Source: Collinsella sp. (GTDB taxonomy: Bacteria; Actinomycetota; Coriobacteriia; Coriobacteriales; Coriobacteriaceae). From it: 64,000 nt of DNA. The notes beneath the pieces were generated by a model that saw nothing but the letters and a program-made list of their open reading frames with translations, was not told where the DNA came from and ran no database searches. Positions within the stretch are counted from its first letter, which is position 1, and every line of letters starts with the position of its first letter. The DNA lies in the NCBI GenBank assembly GCA_019419545.1, contig DXZT01000054.1:1-64000 (forward strand), in the 5' to 3' direction. Position numbers and translations under genes: made by a program. Shown piece after piece: positions 24,701 through 32,658 of the stretch.

Positions 24701-27700
24701 CGACGAGCTCGAAGGAGAACTCGCTGTCCTTGAGATTGCGGCCAGTCAGGACCTTGGTCACGGTAATCTGGTCGGTGACGCTAAACTCGTCCGGATTCGG
24801 CTTGTAGCTGTTGTTGAACTTCGCCTCGTTGTCGCCCTTCAGCTCGTGCTTTGCCACGAGTTCGCCCTTGCCGTTGTCGGTGATGGTCGTCTCGATGGTG
24901 TAGGTCTTGCTGTCGTAAGTGATGCCGTTGTTGGCGTCACCCGGGACCTCACGCAGCGTGTAGGTGTGCTTGCCGGCCTTGTCGTACTTCACGGCGCCCA
25001 TCGTGATCTTGCCGCTGGCATCGTTCTTGCCGGTGGCGACGACCTTGTCGCCCTCGACGAGCTCGAAGGAGAACTCGCCTTCCTTGAGGTCGCGGCCGGT
25101 CAAGACCTTGGTCACGGTGATCTGGTCGGTGACGCTGGAGCTCTTGGGAGTCACCGTATAGGCGTTCTCGAAGGTCGCCTTCTCGTCGTTCTGCAGCTTA
25201 TGCTCCACGCTGAGGGTACCGTCGCCGTTGTCCGTGACCGTGACCGTGGTCACGATGGTGTACTCGGCGGCGCTGTAGGTGATGCCGTTCTCGGTGGCGC
25301 CGGCCTTGGTCTCGCGCAGCGTGTAGATGTGCTCGCCGGCAGCGGTGTAGGTGACGGGATCCATCACAATCTTGCCGTCGGCGTTGTTAGTGCCGGTGGC
25401 AACTACGTTATTGCCCTCGACGAGCTCAAAACGGAACTCTCCGGCCTTGAGGTCACGGCCGTCCAAGAACTTGGTCGCGGTGACTTGGTCGGTGACGCTG
25501 GAGTCCTCGGGCGTCACGGTGTAGGAATTCTTGAACTCGGCAACCTTGACGTCCTTCAGAACATGCGTGGCGCTGAGCGTACCGTCGCCGTTGTCCGTGA
25601 TGGTGGTCTCGATGGTGAACTTGGCATCGCTGTAGGTGATACCGCCGGCGTTGCCCTTGACCTCGCGCAGCGTATAGGTGTGCATTCCGGCCTTGGTGTA
25701 CTCGATGGTGCTCATCGTGATCTTGCCATCGGCGGCGTTCTTGCCGGTGGCGACGACCTTGGCGTCCTTGCCCTCGCCCTCGACGAGCTCGAAGGAGAAC
25801 TCGCCCTCAGCCATGTCGCGGCCGGTCAGGACCTTGGTCGCGGCGATCTTGTCGGTGACGCTCGTCTCGACAGGCGTCACGTTATAGGTGTTGGTGAACG
25901 TAAAGGCTGCGTTGCCATCCGGGTTGCGGGACACGCTCAGTTTGCCCTTGCTGTCATCGGTCACGGTGAAGGAAACCTCGCGCGACAGCTTGGCGTCGTT
26001 GGTCACGCCAGCGACCTCGCCGGACTCGGTCACGGTGTAGGTAAAGGTATGCTCGCGCTTCTCGGGCTTCTCGCCCAGGGCCTTGTTAAGGTCGTCGAGC
26101 GTAAAGGTAATCTTGCCAAAGTCGACCTTGCCCTTGGCATCATTGGTCACGCTCGCGTTCGCGGGCATGGGTGCGCCCTCTTCACCGGTCACGGTAAAGG
26201 TGAACTTGCCGGCAATGTCAGCAGGGGTCAGGCCATCAGGAACCTGCAGATTCTTCTCGCCAACAAGCGATGCCTCGGCAGGCGCGGCAGTGTAGGCGTT
26301 CACGAACTCGTTGCCGGCGTCGCCGTAGTCAGCCGTCGCCGTCAGGGTACCATCGCCGTTGTCGACAACGGTTACATATGCGTCAATTGCCGACACGGCA
26401 GCGCTCACGCCCGCAGGCAGCTTGCCGGTCTGCTCGGCAGCAGTGTAGCGAATGGTCCACGTGGGCTTGTCTGAGCTATCGTCAAACGACGCCTTCTCTT
26501 CCTCGACCAGCTTGGCAAGCGACTCGGTCGTATACGTCAGCGGACCGAACTCAACCTTGCCGCCCTTGTTGGTTGCATCCAGCAGCACCTCGTCGTGCTC
26601 CGCATAGCTCAGCGCAAACTTAAATTCGTCATCGGCCATCGGGCGCCCCGTGAGCTTCTTGGTTGCCTCAAGAGTCAGCGAGGTTTCCGTCTTGGCGCTA
26701 TAGGTGTTCTTGAACTCGGTCTCGCCCGAGATCTTTTCAACGTCAGCCTTAAGCCCACCCGTGACCTTAACCGCCACGGTCACCTTGAACGTGGCAACGT
26801 TCTTGCTGTAGGTGATGCCACCGGCGTCGCCCTTGACCTCGCGGACCTCATAGGTGTACTCGCCCGGCTTGTTGTGGGTGATCTCGCCAAAGTTAATGGC
26901 CGCCTTGCCCTTGTCATCCAGGTTCGCCTTGGTCACAGTCGCGGTCGCGGGTGCGGGCATCGGGGCGTCATTCTCGGACGTCGCGGAGAGCTCAAACTTA
27001 AACTTGTCCGCATCCGTCCACTCGCGACCCTCGAGCACCTTGGTCAGGCCAAAGCTCGTCTTGGCATCCACCGTTGCCGGCGTCACGTTAAAGCTGATCT
27101 TGCCGTTGTTGCCCAGGTGAACGTCAACCTCCGTGGCGTCCGACTTGGCAGACGTGTTATTCCACTTGGGATTGAGCACGTCGGCCGCGGTACCAGTAGG
27201 GTTGCCGCCCACGAGTTCCTTGGTGGTATGAAGTTCGTCAATAAAGGCTAGTCGCGCGGTTCCCTCACTAAACGACAGGTTGCCGCTCGCATCGCGCACG
27301 ATTGCGCCCTCAAACTGCGCGGCATGTCCACCGGTAAACTCAATAATAGCTGTGCGGGGCTCGACCTTACTGTCTGTGCCTTTCGCCTCGAACTCATCCT
27401 TGTAGTAATAGATGCCCTCGGCAGCCAGCGAGCCCGTCGCAGGCGTTGTGCAGTTCTTATCCACATAAATGGGAGTCTGCTTCTGGAAATAGTAATAACG
27501 GTTGGAATCGGCGGGCTCAAAGTTCGCAATCGTATCGCCCAGCGTGCCGCCATTCCACTTGTTCGCGTAGAAGTTAACGGTCTTTGAGCCGTCCTCCGCG
27601 GTGATCGTATTCCTCTTGATGTAGTCCTTAAGCCCCACTACCTGCTCAGGCGTAAACAGATTATCGAGCGCGTCTTTCTTAACGCTCGAGGTGTAGTTCA

Positions 27701-29165
27701 CCTGGATGGGCTCAGTATCGTCGACCGTAAGAACGCCATCGGTAATCTTAAAGTGGCGCAGCGGAATCAGCGACGCAGGAATCTTAACCGTCACGATATC
27801 GCCGGTCCGGGGCTTGCTCTTTTCGGCATGCTGAACGGTAATGACCAGGTTCGCAGCGGCACCCGTATATTTGTAGGTATCGACATTGCCTTCGGTCTTC
27901 TTTGTCGGCTTGTCAAACGTCGTGCCGTTATACACGACAGACGTAAAGTTGTCGACCTGCATAAAGTCGCCCAGCTCGTCAGTAAACGTAATGTAGCCAG
28001 ACTTATGCTCGCCATAACCGCCGTGAACTTCGGTCGGGTAACCAGCTTGGATAATGCTTCCCGAGATCTCTTCGAAGATTTTCTCGAGCTCAGAGGCGCT
28101 GGTTGCCGACTTGTAGTAATCGGAGTTTTCTGCACGTGTGCCATAATCGATGGTCCACACTTCACGGCGATTCTTGTAAGTAATGCTTGACGAGGCAACA
28201 GGATAATTGCTCGACACGGCATGCATGAACTTATTCTCTTTGCTTGTGTCATCAGCCGTGGGCTCGTCACTGGGATTTACGCCGCTAAAAATACCAATCG
28301 TATAAATGTCGGCACCTTTATCCTTGATCTTCTTGGCGCTGTTGATAGCGTCATTGGCAACTTCGTTCTCGAATCCGTCCCAACTCGTGGGCGAGCCATC
28401 GGTGAAGAAGACAACGACCTTCTTGGCATCAGCACGCCCAGACGAAATGCCCTCGGCCAGCTGCAGGCCATAGTCGGCGTGCGTGGCACCGGCAGGCGTA
28501 ATGGAATTGATTGTTTCCTTGAGGCTCTTTGCACCATTACCCGAGCACGCCGTCAACTTTTGCATTGTCTGCGAGTAGTTGTAGGTGTTGAGGCCCTCGC
28601 GATACTTATCATTACCGACCTCATCGCTCTTCTTCTTCTTGCCTGCAAATTTAACGATGGCAACCTGATGCTGCTTGTTTTCATCCTTGATCTTCTCGTT
28701 TTGCTTGGCGATGGTACCGATGAAGCTGTTGGCGGCATTCTTGAGCGCAACGATACGCTGGATGGAACCTCCATCGCCCATAGGGTCATTCATCGAACCA
28801 GAAGCGTCTAGCACCAGCACGATGTCGAGCGGCTTGCCGGAGACCGTCGTATCGGATGTCGAAGAGATAGCCAACAGCGTGGTCAGGAAATCAGAATCCC
28901 CGTTCTCGACTGCCCTGACCGTCTTGTCGGTCCAGATTCGGCCGACGTTTTGAGTTGTTATTTCCTTTCCGTTATAGCCGCCGGCCCAGAGCTTCCAGTG
29001 GTTGCTGGTGTCGTAGTCGACGACCGTTTTTCCGGTCATGGCCGGTCCGTCCATTCCTGTGCTGGACCTGGCGTTGGCCTCGGGCAGCATGGCAAATGCT
29101 GCAGCCGGCAACACCAGCACTACGGCCAGTATCACCGCCAAGAGACCCCTCGTGTACTTACCCAT
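21750..29165 (-). CDS. Giant LPTTG-anchored adhesin with VWA domain and 13 pilin-type isopeptide repeats
   Basis: The protein has 2471 residues. A signal peptide (about 1-32) is followed by a von Willebrand A domain starting near 105 with a MIDAS DASGSM motif and a TDGSPTS loop. A beta-rich region runs to ~690. Then come 13 tandem domains of about 115-180 residues (starts near 695, 825, 960, 1100, 1225, 1345, 1465, 1585, 1705, 1865, 2003, 2180, 2305). Each has a Lys in a TKxLxGR-like start, a Glu in YTLRE-like strands and an Asn in a final FxNxY. These are the residues of self-forming Lys-Asn isopeptide bonds in Spy0128/FctA-type pilins. A Pro/Thr linker, LPTTGD, a hydrophobic helix and RKR end it. 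A role in adhesion to host glycans or cells is inferred. Ribosome site GAAGGGAG. No sortase gene is adjacent. Confidence 0.93.
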   Translation of the reverse strand: MGKYTRGLLAVILAVVLVLPAAAFAMLPEANARSSTGMDGPAMTGKTVVDYDTSNHWKLWAGGYNGKEITTQNVGRIWTDKTVRAVENGDSDFLTTLLAISSTSDTTVSGKPLDIVLVLDASGSMNDPMGDGGSIQRIVALKNAANSFIGTIAKQNEKIKDENKQHQVAIVKFAGKKKKSDEVGNDKYREGLNTYNYSQTMQKLTACSGNGAKSLKETINSITPAGATHADYGLQLAEGISSGRADAKKVVVFFTDGSPTSWDGFENEVANDAINSAKKIKDKGADIYTIGIFSGVNPSDEPTADDTSKENKFMHAVSSNYPVASSSITYKNRREVWTIDYGTRAENSDYYKSATSASELEKIFEEISGSIIQAGYPTEVHGGYGEHKSGYITFTDELGDFMQVDNFTSVVYNGTTFDKPTKKTEGNVDTYKYTGAAANLVITVQHAEKSKPRTGDIVTVKIPASLIPLRHFKITDGVLTVDDTEPIQVNYTSSVKKDALDNLFTPEQVVGLKDYIKRNTITAEDGSKTVNFYANKWNGGTLGDTIANFEPADSNRYYYFQKQTPIYVDKNCTTPATGSLAAEGIYYYKDEFEAKGTDSKVEPRTAIIEFTGGHAAQFEGAIVRDASGNLSFSEGTARLAFIDELHTTKELVGGNPTGTAADVLNPKWNNTSAKSDATEVDVHLGNNGKISFNVTPATVDAKTSFGLTKVLEGREWTDADKFKFELSATSENDAPMPAPATATVTKANLDDKGKAAINFGEITHNKPGEYTYEVREVKGDAGGITYSKNVATFKVTVAVKVTGGLKADVEKISGETEFKNTYSAKTETSLTLEATKKLTGRPMADDEFKFALSYAEHDEVLLDATNKGGKVEFGPLTYTTESLAKLVEEEKASFDDSSDKPTWTIRYTAAEQTGKLPAGVSAAVSAIDAYVTVVDNGDGTLTATADYGDAGNEFVNAYTAAPAEASLVGEKNLQVPDGLTPADIAGKFTFTVTGEEGAPMPANASVTNDAKGKVDFGKITFTLDDLNKALGEKPEKREHTFTYTVTESGEVAGVTNDAKLSREVSFTVTDDSKGKLSVSRNPDGNAAFTFTNTYNVTPVETSVTDKIAATKVLTGRDMAEGEFSFELVEGEGKDAKVVATGKNAADGKITMSTIEYTKAGMHTYTLREVKGNAGGITYSDAKFTIETTITDNGDGTLSATHVLKDVKVAEFKNSYTVTPEDSSVTDQVTATKFLDGRDLKAGEFRFELVEGNNVVATGTNNADGKIVMDPVTYTAAGEHIYTLRETKAGATENGITYSAAEYTIVTTVTVTDNGDGTLSVEHKLQNDEKATFENAYTVTPKSSSVTDQITVTKVLTGRDLKEGEFSFELVEGDKVVATGKNDASGKITMGAVKYDKAGKHTYTLREVPGDANNGITYDSKTYTIETTITDNGKGELVAKHELKGDNEAKFNNSYKPNPDEFSVTDQITVTKVLTGRNLKDSEFSFELVEGDKVVATGTNNAEGKITMGAVKYTKPGKHTYTLHEVKGGTTSKGIAYSDAKYTIETTITDNGDGTLEAKHVLKDDVKAATFENAYSVTPLDAELDFDLSKAIDGRDWTDSDKFSFTITAPEGTPLPDPATVTVSKKDAKDGIAVIKFGKIRYTAAGTYKYEIRENAGNTVGMTYDSHVATAEVTVTEDGDGNLTANVTKKENGRFTNTYRTELNYTAAGGLWLSKYLDGRPMTEGQFTFTVTPADDASARALGLLPGANSFKSPEAAEATVGLIDILAGHEVKFTQADAGKTFKYTVAEKNDGQPGYTYDDAVRTVTIAIADDTAGTLTATTTVSGGPEGTHETVHKSGENKVEKALVPFHNSYSATTNTPGGTAAQVVATKTLTGRPMADGEFWFGIAYQGELVAYENLKPNIGGHVSFDTLHYDTKMLANLEAAGLAYRTDKDGKLAWTINYTAYEDLFGLPNGVSATTWSFGFKVIVVDNGDGTLTATVDYGGVEPLFENVYGADAVDAALTGTKKLQVAEGLTPADITGKFTFTVTADEAGAPMPERTTVTNDAAGNVDFGKIHFTLEDLNRALGVTDDATDKAEADEADEAEADEAEAEEADPAADANVDESEPAAPTAPRSHTFAYTVTETGSAPGVTNDANATRKVSYTVTDDGAGHLSVVRNGDDGAAFTFINTYSVTPTDSVVTDRVKTVKRLTGRDLAAGEFTFDLLEDGVVVASGTNDANGTVTLSPIRYEAPGTHTYTLREACPNALGLYKGVTYDGTTYTVVATVSDNGDGTLAVTHKLEGTTESAGFTNKYHAMPTQVSIGAIKVLEGRELKKDEFSFKLVGEGIESTVTNDADGKISFDKFEYDEPGTHVYTISEVKGDEAGMTYDKSVFTATVNVVDDGEGSLKASVAFAKGDKSVEGIVFNNTYKKPETPTPTPDPGTPKTVTNIVKTVKGFLPTTGDQQAAALLMAFVIAMAGVGALVWGIRKR

Positions 29166-29266
29166 CGTGTCTCCCTTCTCGCGGTCTCAGACCTTGCATC
29201 AGCCTAAAGTTACGAAATGAGACACAATTAGGGCAGGTGACACACGTTCCAAATTTGATTTTGGGC

Positions 29267-29284
29267 GTGAGACAAATGTCTCAC
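29267..29284. promoter_or_regulatory. Candidate operator upstream of the adhesin gene
   Basis: GTGAGACA-AA-TGTCTCAC is a perfect 8-2-8 inverted repeat about 100 bases before the adhesin ATG. On the minus strand a possible promoter (TTGGAA, 16-bp spacer, TAATTG) lies between it and the gene. A further GAGACACA half-site lies close by at about 29219-29226. The binding protein is unknown. Confidence 0.4.
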
Positions 29285-29389
29285 CAAAGTTGAAACACGA
29301 GCGTTTTCGCAGGAAAACGGGTGCGACTCGGAGCCAACAGGTCAAAATGATCCGTTTTTCTCCGTCCCCGGGGGATCAGTTGGTAACGC

Positions 29390-29553
29390 TCGCCACGAAA
29401 TCGGGCCATCTACTACGTTTGACTCGATACCCCCGACCATAGCCGCTTTTCATGAAAAACCGCAAGCGTTCTACCTGCGGTTTTCATTTCGCATTACTTG
29501 ACGTGGTCGAGGGCTGCCGCCTAAACGTAGTAGATAGGCCCATTTCGTGGCAG
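29390..29553. repeat. Palindromic element, family 2, second copy (164 bp)
   Basis: The left arm matches that of 21447-21610 at about 50 of 54 positions (TCGCCACGAAATCGGGCC at the tip). The right arm is inverted, with a one-base insertion. The central loop again has CGTTCTACCTGCGG. The 35-bp AAAATGATCC phrase precedes it (29344-29378) and follows it (29583-29617). The wider interval 29166-29884 holds no gene. Confidence 0.75.
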
Positions 29554-29645
29554 ACGGGTCACGCGGCAGCCCTCGTGAGGCAAAAATGATCCGTTTCCCT
29601 CTGTCCACGGGAGATCAAGGGCTGCTACGGATATGGTGCTATTTC

Positions 29646-29797
29646 AAAACTATGCCGGATTACGGGGCTAAAGTCGGAGTCCTCATCCATACAGCCTTTT
29701 TTTGAAAAACGGCAAGCAGTCTACCTGCGGTTTTGTTTTTGGGATTTTCTGTATGGTCGGAGGTTCGCTATCCAGCCCCGTAATCCGGCATAGTTTT
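29646..29797. repeat. Palindromic element, family 1, second copy (152 bp)
   Basis: The terminal inverted repeats are perfect over 24 bp (29646-29669 and 29774-29797), starting AAAACTATGCCGG and continuing differently from the copy at 21204. It has the same length, 152 bp, and the same TCTACCTGCGG loop phrase. Confidence 0.75.
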
Positions 29798-29829
29798 GTT
29801 CGCGACGGCACAACCGCGCGTTTAAGCGC

Positions 29830-29863
29830 GGGGCCGGTGGGGCTTTTTTGCCCCACCGGCCCC
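29830..29863. terminator. Strong hairpin after the hydrogenase operon
   Basis: A perfect 14-bp stem, GGGGCCGGTGGGGC with GCCCCACCGGCCCC, encloses a loop of six T. It lies 22 bases beyond the last hydrogenase gene. The T residues are in the loop rather than after the stem, so it may act as a 3'-end stabiliser or weak terminator. Confidence 0.6.
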
Positions 29864-29884
29864 TATTCCAGCTCTATTTCAGCG

Positions 29885-30226
29885 CTATTCCGGCTTGGTT
29901 TCTACTGTGGGAGTCTTGTCCGCTGCGACTGGGGTGCGGGCGGTGTCCATAGTCAGGCAGTGCTTGGGGCAGCTCTCGATGCACTCACCGCACACCACGC
30001 AGGCATACGGGTCGATCGACCACGTTCCACCCTTGCGATCGACCGCGAGCGCGCCCGCCGGGCAGCGACGCGCGCACATGCCGCAGCAAATGCACACGTC
30101 CATGTCGTTAACGATATGTCCGCGCAAGCGCTCGGGTACCGCGAGCTTCTCCTGCGGATAGCACACCGTTACCGGCTGCTTGACCATAGAACCCAAGGCC
30201 GTCTTGGCAAATGTCAGTAAACTCAT
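29885..30226 (-). CDS. echF: Ech hydrogenase ferredoxin-like subunit (EchF/HycF/NuoI type)
   Basis: The protein has 113 residues. Two cluster motifs, CICCGMCARRCP and CVVCGECIESCP, bind two [4Fe-4S] clusters that pass electrons from soluble ferredoxin toward the small subunit. Spacing and length fit the NuoI/HycF family, short form. The C-terminal ~20 residues are a loose Thr/Pro tail. It is the last gene of the hydrogenase operon, 7 bases after the large-subunit gene. Confidence 0.9.
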   Translation of the reverse strand: MSLLTFAKTALGSMVKQPVTVCYPQEKLAVPERLRGHIVNDMDVCICCGMCARRCPAGALAVDRKGGTWSIDPYACVVCGECIESCPKHCLTMDTARTPVAADKTPTVETKPE

Positions 30227-30233
30227 GCCGCGC

Positions 30234-31322
30234 CTACCTTTCCGTGCAGCTAATGCAGGGGTCGATGGTCAGGATAATCATGGGCACGTTGGCAAGGAGC
30301 ACGCCCTGCAGCGCATACGTCAGACCCGCCAGGTTTTGCGACGTCGGCGTTCGCACGCGAAAACGGTCCAGGTTCTTGGTGCCGCTGCCGCGCACATAGT
30401 AATACGCCTCGCCGCGCGGCTGCTCAATCACAACCTCGCCGCGCGCACCGTCGGCCGGCGTGAGCTTGGTGCGCCCGCCGATACCGTCGTGCGGAATCTT
30501 GCCCACAAGCTCCTTGATAATATCCATGGCCTGCGTGACCTCGGCACAACGCACCTGGCAGCGGGCATAGCAGTCGCCATCGCTAGCAACGATAGGCTCA
30601 AACGCGGCCAGATCAGCATAGGCGCCGTCGCCAAACATGCGCACGTCGTAATCCACGCCCGAGGCGCGACCGAACGGGCCGACCATCGACAGATCCAGCG
30701 CGTCCTTCTTGCTGATCACGCCCACGCCGTGCAGGCGCTCGCCGCAGCTATTGTCGTCCAAAAACGTATGCACCAAGGCCTCGTAGTCAGGACGCATGGC
30801 ATCGAGCGTCTGGACAATGCCCGCCAGTTCGGAGTCCTCAATGTCGTGTTTAAGGCCGCCGATCTCGTTAATCGAAAGGATCACGCGGCCGCCGCAGGTG
30901 CTCTCAAAGATCTTAAGAATCTGCTCGCGTAGGGTCCACGAACGATAGAACAGTGCCTCGAAACCAAAGGCATCGGCGAGCAGGCCCAGCCACAGCAGAT
31001 GCGAGTGAATGCGCGAAAGCTCGTGCAGAATGGTGCGGATATACTGCACGCGGCCGGGCACCTCGATGTCGAGCATGCGCTCGCAGGCGCTGGCATAGCC
31101 GCAGCTGTGGCCCACGGCGCAGATGCCGCAGATGCGCTCGGCGATGTAGCCAAACTGGTGCATATCACGCTTTTCGGTGAGCTTCTCGAGTCCGCGGTGC
31201 ACAAAGCCGATCTGCGGAATTGCCTCGATGACGCGGTCGTCCTCGATCACCAGGTCCAGATGAAGCGGCTCGGGCAGCACCGGGTGCTGCGGGCCAAACG
31301 GAATAACGGAGCGATGTGCCAT
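30234..31322 (-). CDS. echE: Ech-type [NiFe] hydrogenase large subunit
   Basis: The protein has 362 residues and catalyses proton reduction or H2 oxidation in a group 4 membrane-bound hydrogenase. The nickel-site motifs are intact: ERICGICAVGHS near residue 65 and DPCISCTER at the extreme C-terminus. The four cysteines of the NiFe site are therefore present, unlike complex I NuoD. The protein ends right after the second motif, so there is no C-terminal peptide for a maturation protease to remove. The ATG is 5 bases past the EchD-like gene. No hyp maturation genes lie in the window. Confidence 0.92.
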   Translation of the reverse strand: MAHRSVIPFGPQHPVLPEPLHLDLVIEDDRVIEAIPQIGFVHRGLEKLTEKRDMHQFGYIAERICGICAVGHSCGYASACERMLDIEVPGRVQYIRTILHELSRIHSHLLWLGLLADAFGFEALFYRSWTLREQILKIFESTCGGRVILSINEIGGLKHDIEDSELAGIVQTLDAMRPDYEALVHTFLDDNSCGERLHGVGVISKKDALDLSMVGPFGRASGVDYDVRMFGDGAYADLAAFEPIVASDGDCYARCQVRCAEVTQAMDIIKELVGKIPHDGIGGRTKLTPADGARGEVVIEQPRGEAYYYVRGSGTKNLDRFRVRTPTSQNLAGLTYALQGVLLANVPMIILTIDPCISCTER

Positions 31323-31327
31323 GGGCC

Positions 31328-32047
31328 TTACGCCTCCTTTTTCTGCTTGTCGCGGGCGGCCTTGGCGGCAAGCGCCGCGCGGACCTTGGCCGCTTTCTCG
31401 GGATCCATGGCGGCGAGCTTTGCCTCCATCTCGGCAGCCTTGAGCGCGGCCTTCGCAGCAGTTTCATCGTGCTGAGCATCGGAGCCGGCAGCCGCAGCGG
31501 GCTGAGCGACGGCAGCGCCCGCAGCATCGCCAGCGCCCGCAGTGCCCTCCCCCGCAGCGGCCGTGGCAGTAGCAGCCTTCTCGGCCGCGGCCTTGCGCGC
31601 CTTGGCCTCGGCAGCGGCACGGACCTTCATGGCTTTCTCGCGCGCGGCCTTCACCTCGGGCGTGATAACGCTCATGGGCTCGGCAGTCGAGACCTGGTAG
31701 AAAAAGCCCTTAAAGTCAATCTGCATATCGGTGATGGCAAGACCAAACAGGTCGTGCGCTTCGTTTTCAAACGGGAATACTGCCGGATAGTACGAGCTGA
31801 TGGACGGAATCTCCTGGTACTGATTAATTCCCTCAACCACCAGGTTCTCGATCGCATAGCTGCCGTCCTGCGCAATCTGCTCCTGAGCAACACGAACGTT
31901 GATAAACGTATAGACCAGGCGATACGTGCCGTCGTCGACGTTGCGCTCGGCGTGCATTTGCACAAAGCGCGCGCCGACGCCCTTGAGCGCCTGGACATGC
32001 GACAGGAGCTCGTCGATCCCGACGGTGGTATAGATAGCCTTTTGCAT
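31328..32047 (-). CDS. echD: Ech hydrogenase NuoC-like subunit with Ala/Lys-rich tail
   Basis: The protein has 239 residues. The first ~125 match the NuoC/30-kDa fold, including SISSYYPAVFPFENEAHDLFGL, the counterpart of the family's FP...E...DLFG signature. Residues ~130-239 are a low-complexity Ala/Lys/Glu tail (for example KAAEMEAKLAAMDPEKAAKV) that typical EchD lacks. Its start overlaps by one base the stop of the small-subunit gene. It docks the large subunit in the peripheral arm. Confidence 0.85.
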   Translation of the reverse strand: MQKAIYTTVGIDELLSHVQALKGVGARFVQMHAERNVDDGTYRLVYTFINVRVAQEQIAQDGSYAIENLVVEGINQYQEIPSISSYYPAVFPFENEAHDLFGLAITDMQIDFKGFFYQVSTAEPMSVITPEVKAAREKAMKVRAAAEAKARKAAAEKAATATAAAGEGTAGAGDAAGAAVAQPAAAAGSDAQHDETAAKAALKAAEMEAKLAAMDPEKAAKVRAALAAKAARDKQKKEA

Positions 32048-32646
32048 TACTCGGCCTCCTTTGCAGCGGCGGGCGCGGCGGACCTGGTGGACACGTTGGC
32101 CTCGACACCGTCACCGGCACCATCAGCCCCGGCCCCCGCAGCCACAAACCCGTCCTCGCCCAACTCAACGCCACCGTCCCAGGTAGCGGCACCGCCCACG
32201 GTAAGCGGATCGCCGCCGGCGCGCATCACGGACTCCTTCTGGTCCAGGATGCCGCACGCCTCCACGATGGCATCGATCACGGTCTCGGGGCGAATGGCGC
32301 ATCCGGGCGCGTACACGTCCACGGGAATCGCGCGGTCCACGCCGCCGATCACGTTGTAGGCATCGCGGAACACGCCGCCCGAGCACGCGCAGATGCCGCA
32401 GGCCACCACGCACTTGGGCTCGAGCATCTGGTTGTAAATCTGGCGCACGACAGGCAAGTTCTGAGCGTTGACCGAGCCCGTCACCAAAAAGATGTCCGCA
32501 TGCTTGGGGTTGCCGGTATTGACCACGCCAAAGCGCTCCGCATCGAACAGCGGCGTGAGCGAGGCCAGCACCTCGATATCGCATCCGTTGCAGCTCGAGC
32601 CGTCGTAATGAATAACCCACGGCGAGCGCGACATTTTATGATCCAT
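32047..32646 (-). CDS. echC: Ech hydrogenase small subunit (NuoB/HycG type)
   Basis: The protein has 199 residues. It carries the proximal [4Fe-4S] cluster next to the NiFe site. Visible ligands are in SCNGCDIE, GICACSGGVF and VYAPGCAIRPE, which match the NuoB-like four-cysteine pattern. The last ~50 residues are an acidic Gly/Ala tail (VELGEDGFVAAGAGADG) beyond the normal fold. AGGAGG lies 8 bases before the ATG. It is second in the operon, 12 bases after the fused membrane subunit. Confidence 0.9.
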   Translation of the reverse strand: MDHKMSRSPWVIHYDGSSCNGCDIEVLASLTPLFDAERFGVVNTGNPKHADIFLVTGSVNAQNLPVVRQIYNQMLEPKCVVACGICACSGGVFRDAYNVIGGVDRAIPVDVYAPGCAIRPETVIDAIVEACGILDQKESVMRAGGDPLTVGGAATWDGGVELGEDGFVAAGAGADGAGDGVEANVSTRSAAPAAAKEAE

Positions 32647-32658
32647 GGATGCCGCCTC

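Noticed and set aside
23427..26474. Plus-strand open frame of about 1015 codons
   Set aside because: It lies antisense to the adhesin repeats. High GC and periodic codons keep the opposite frame open. The translation is repetitive without domain motifs, and there is no ribosome site.
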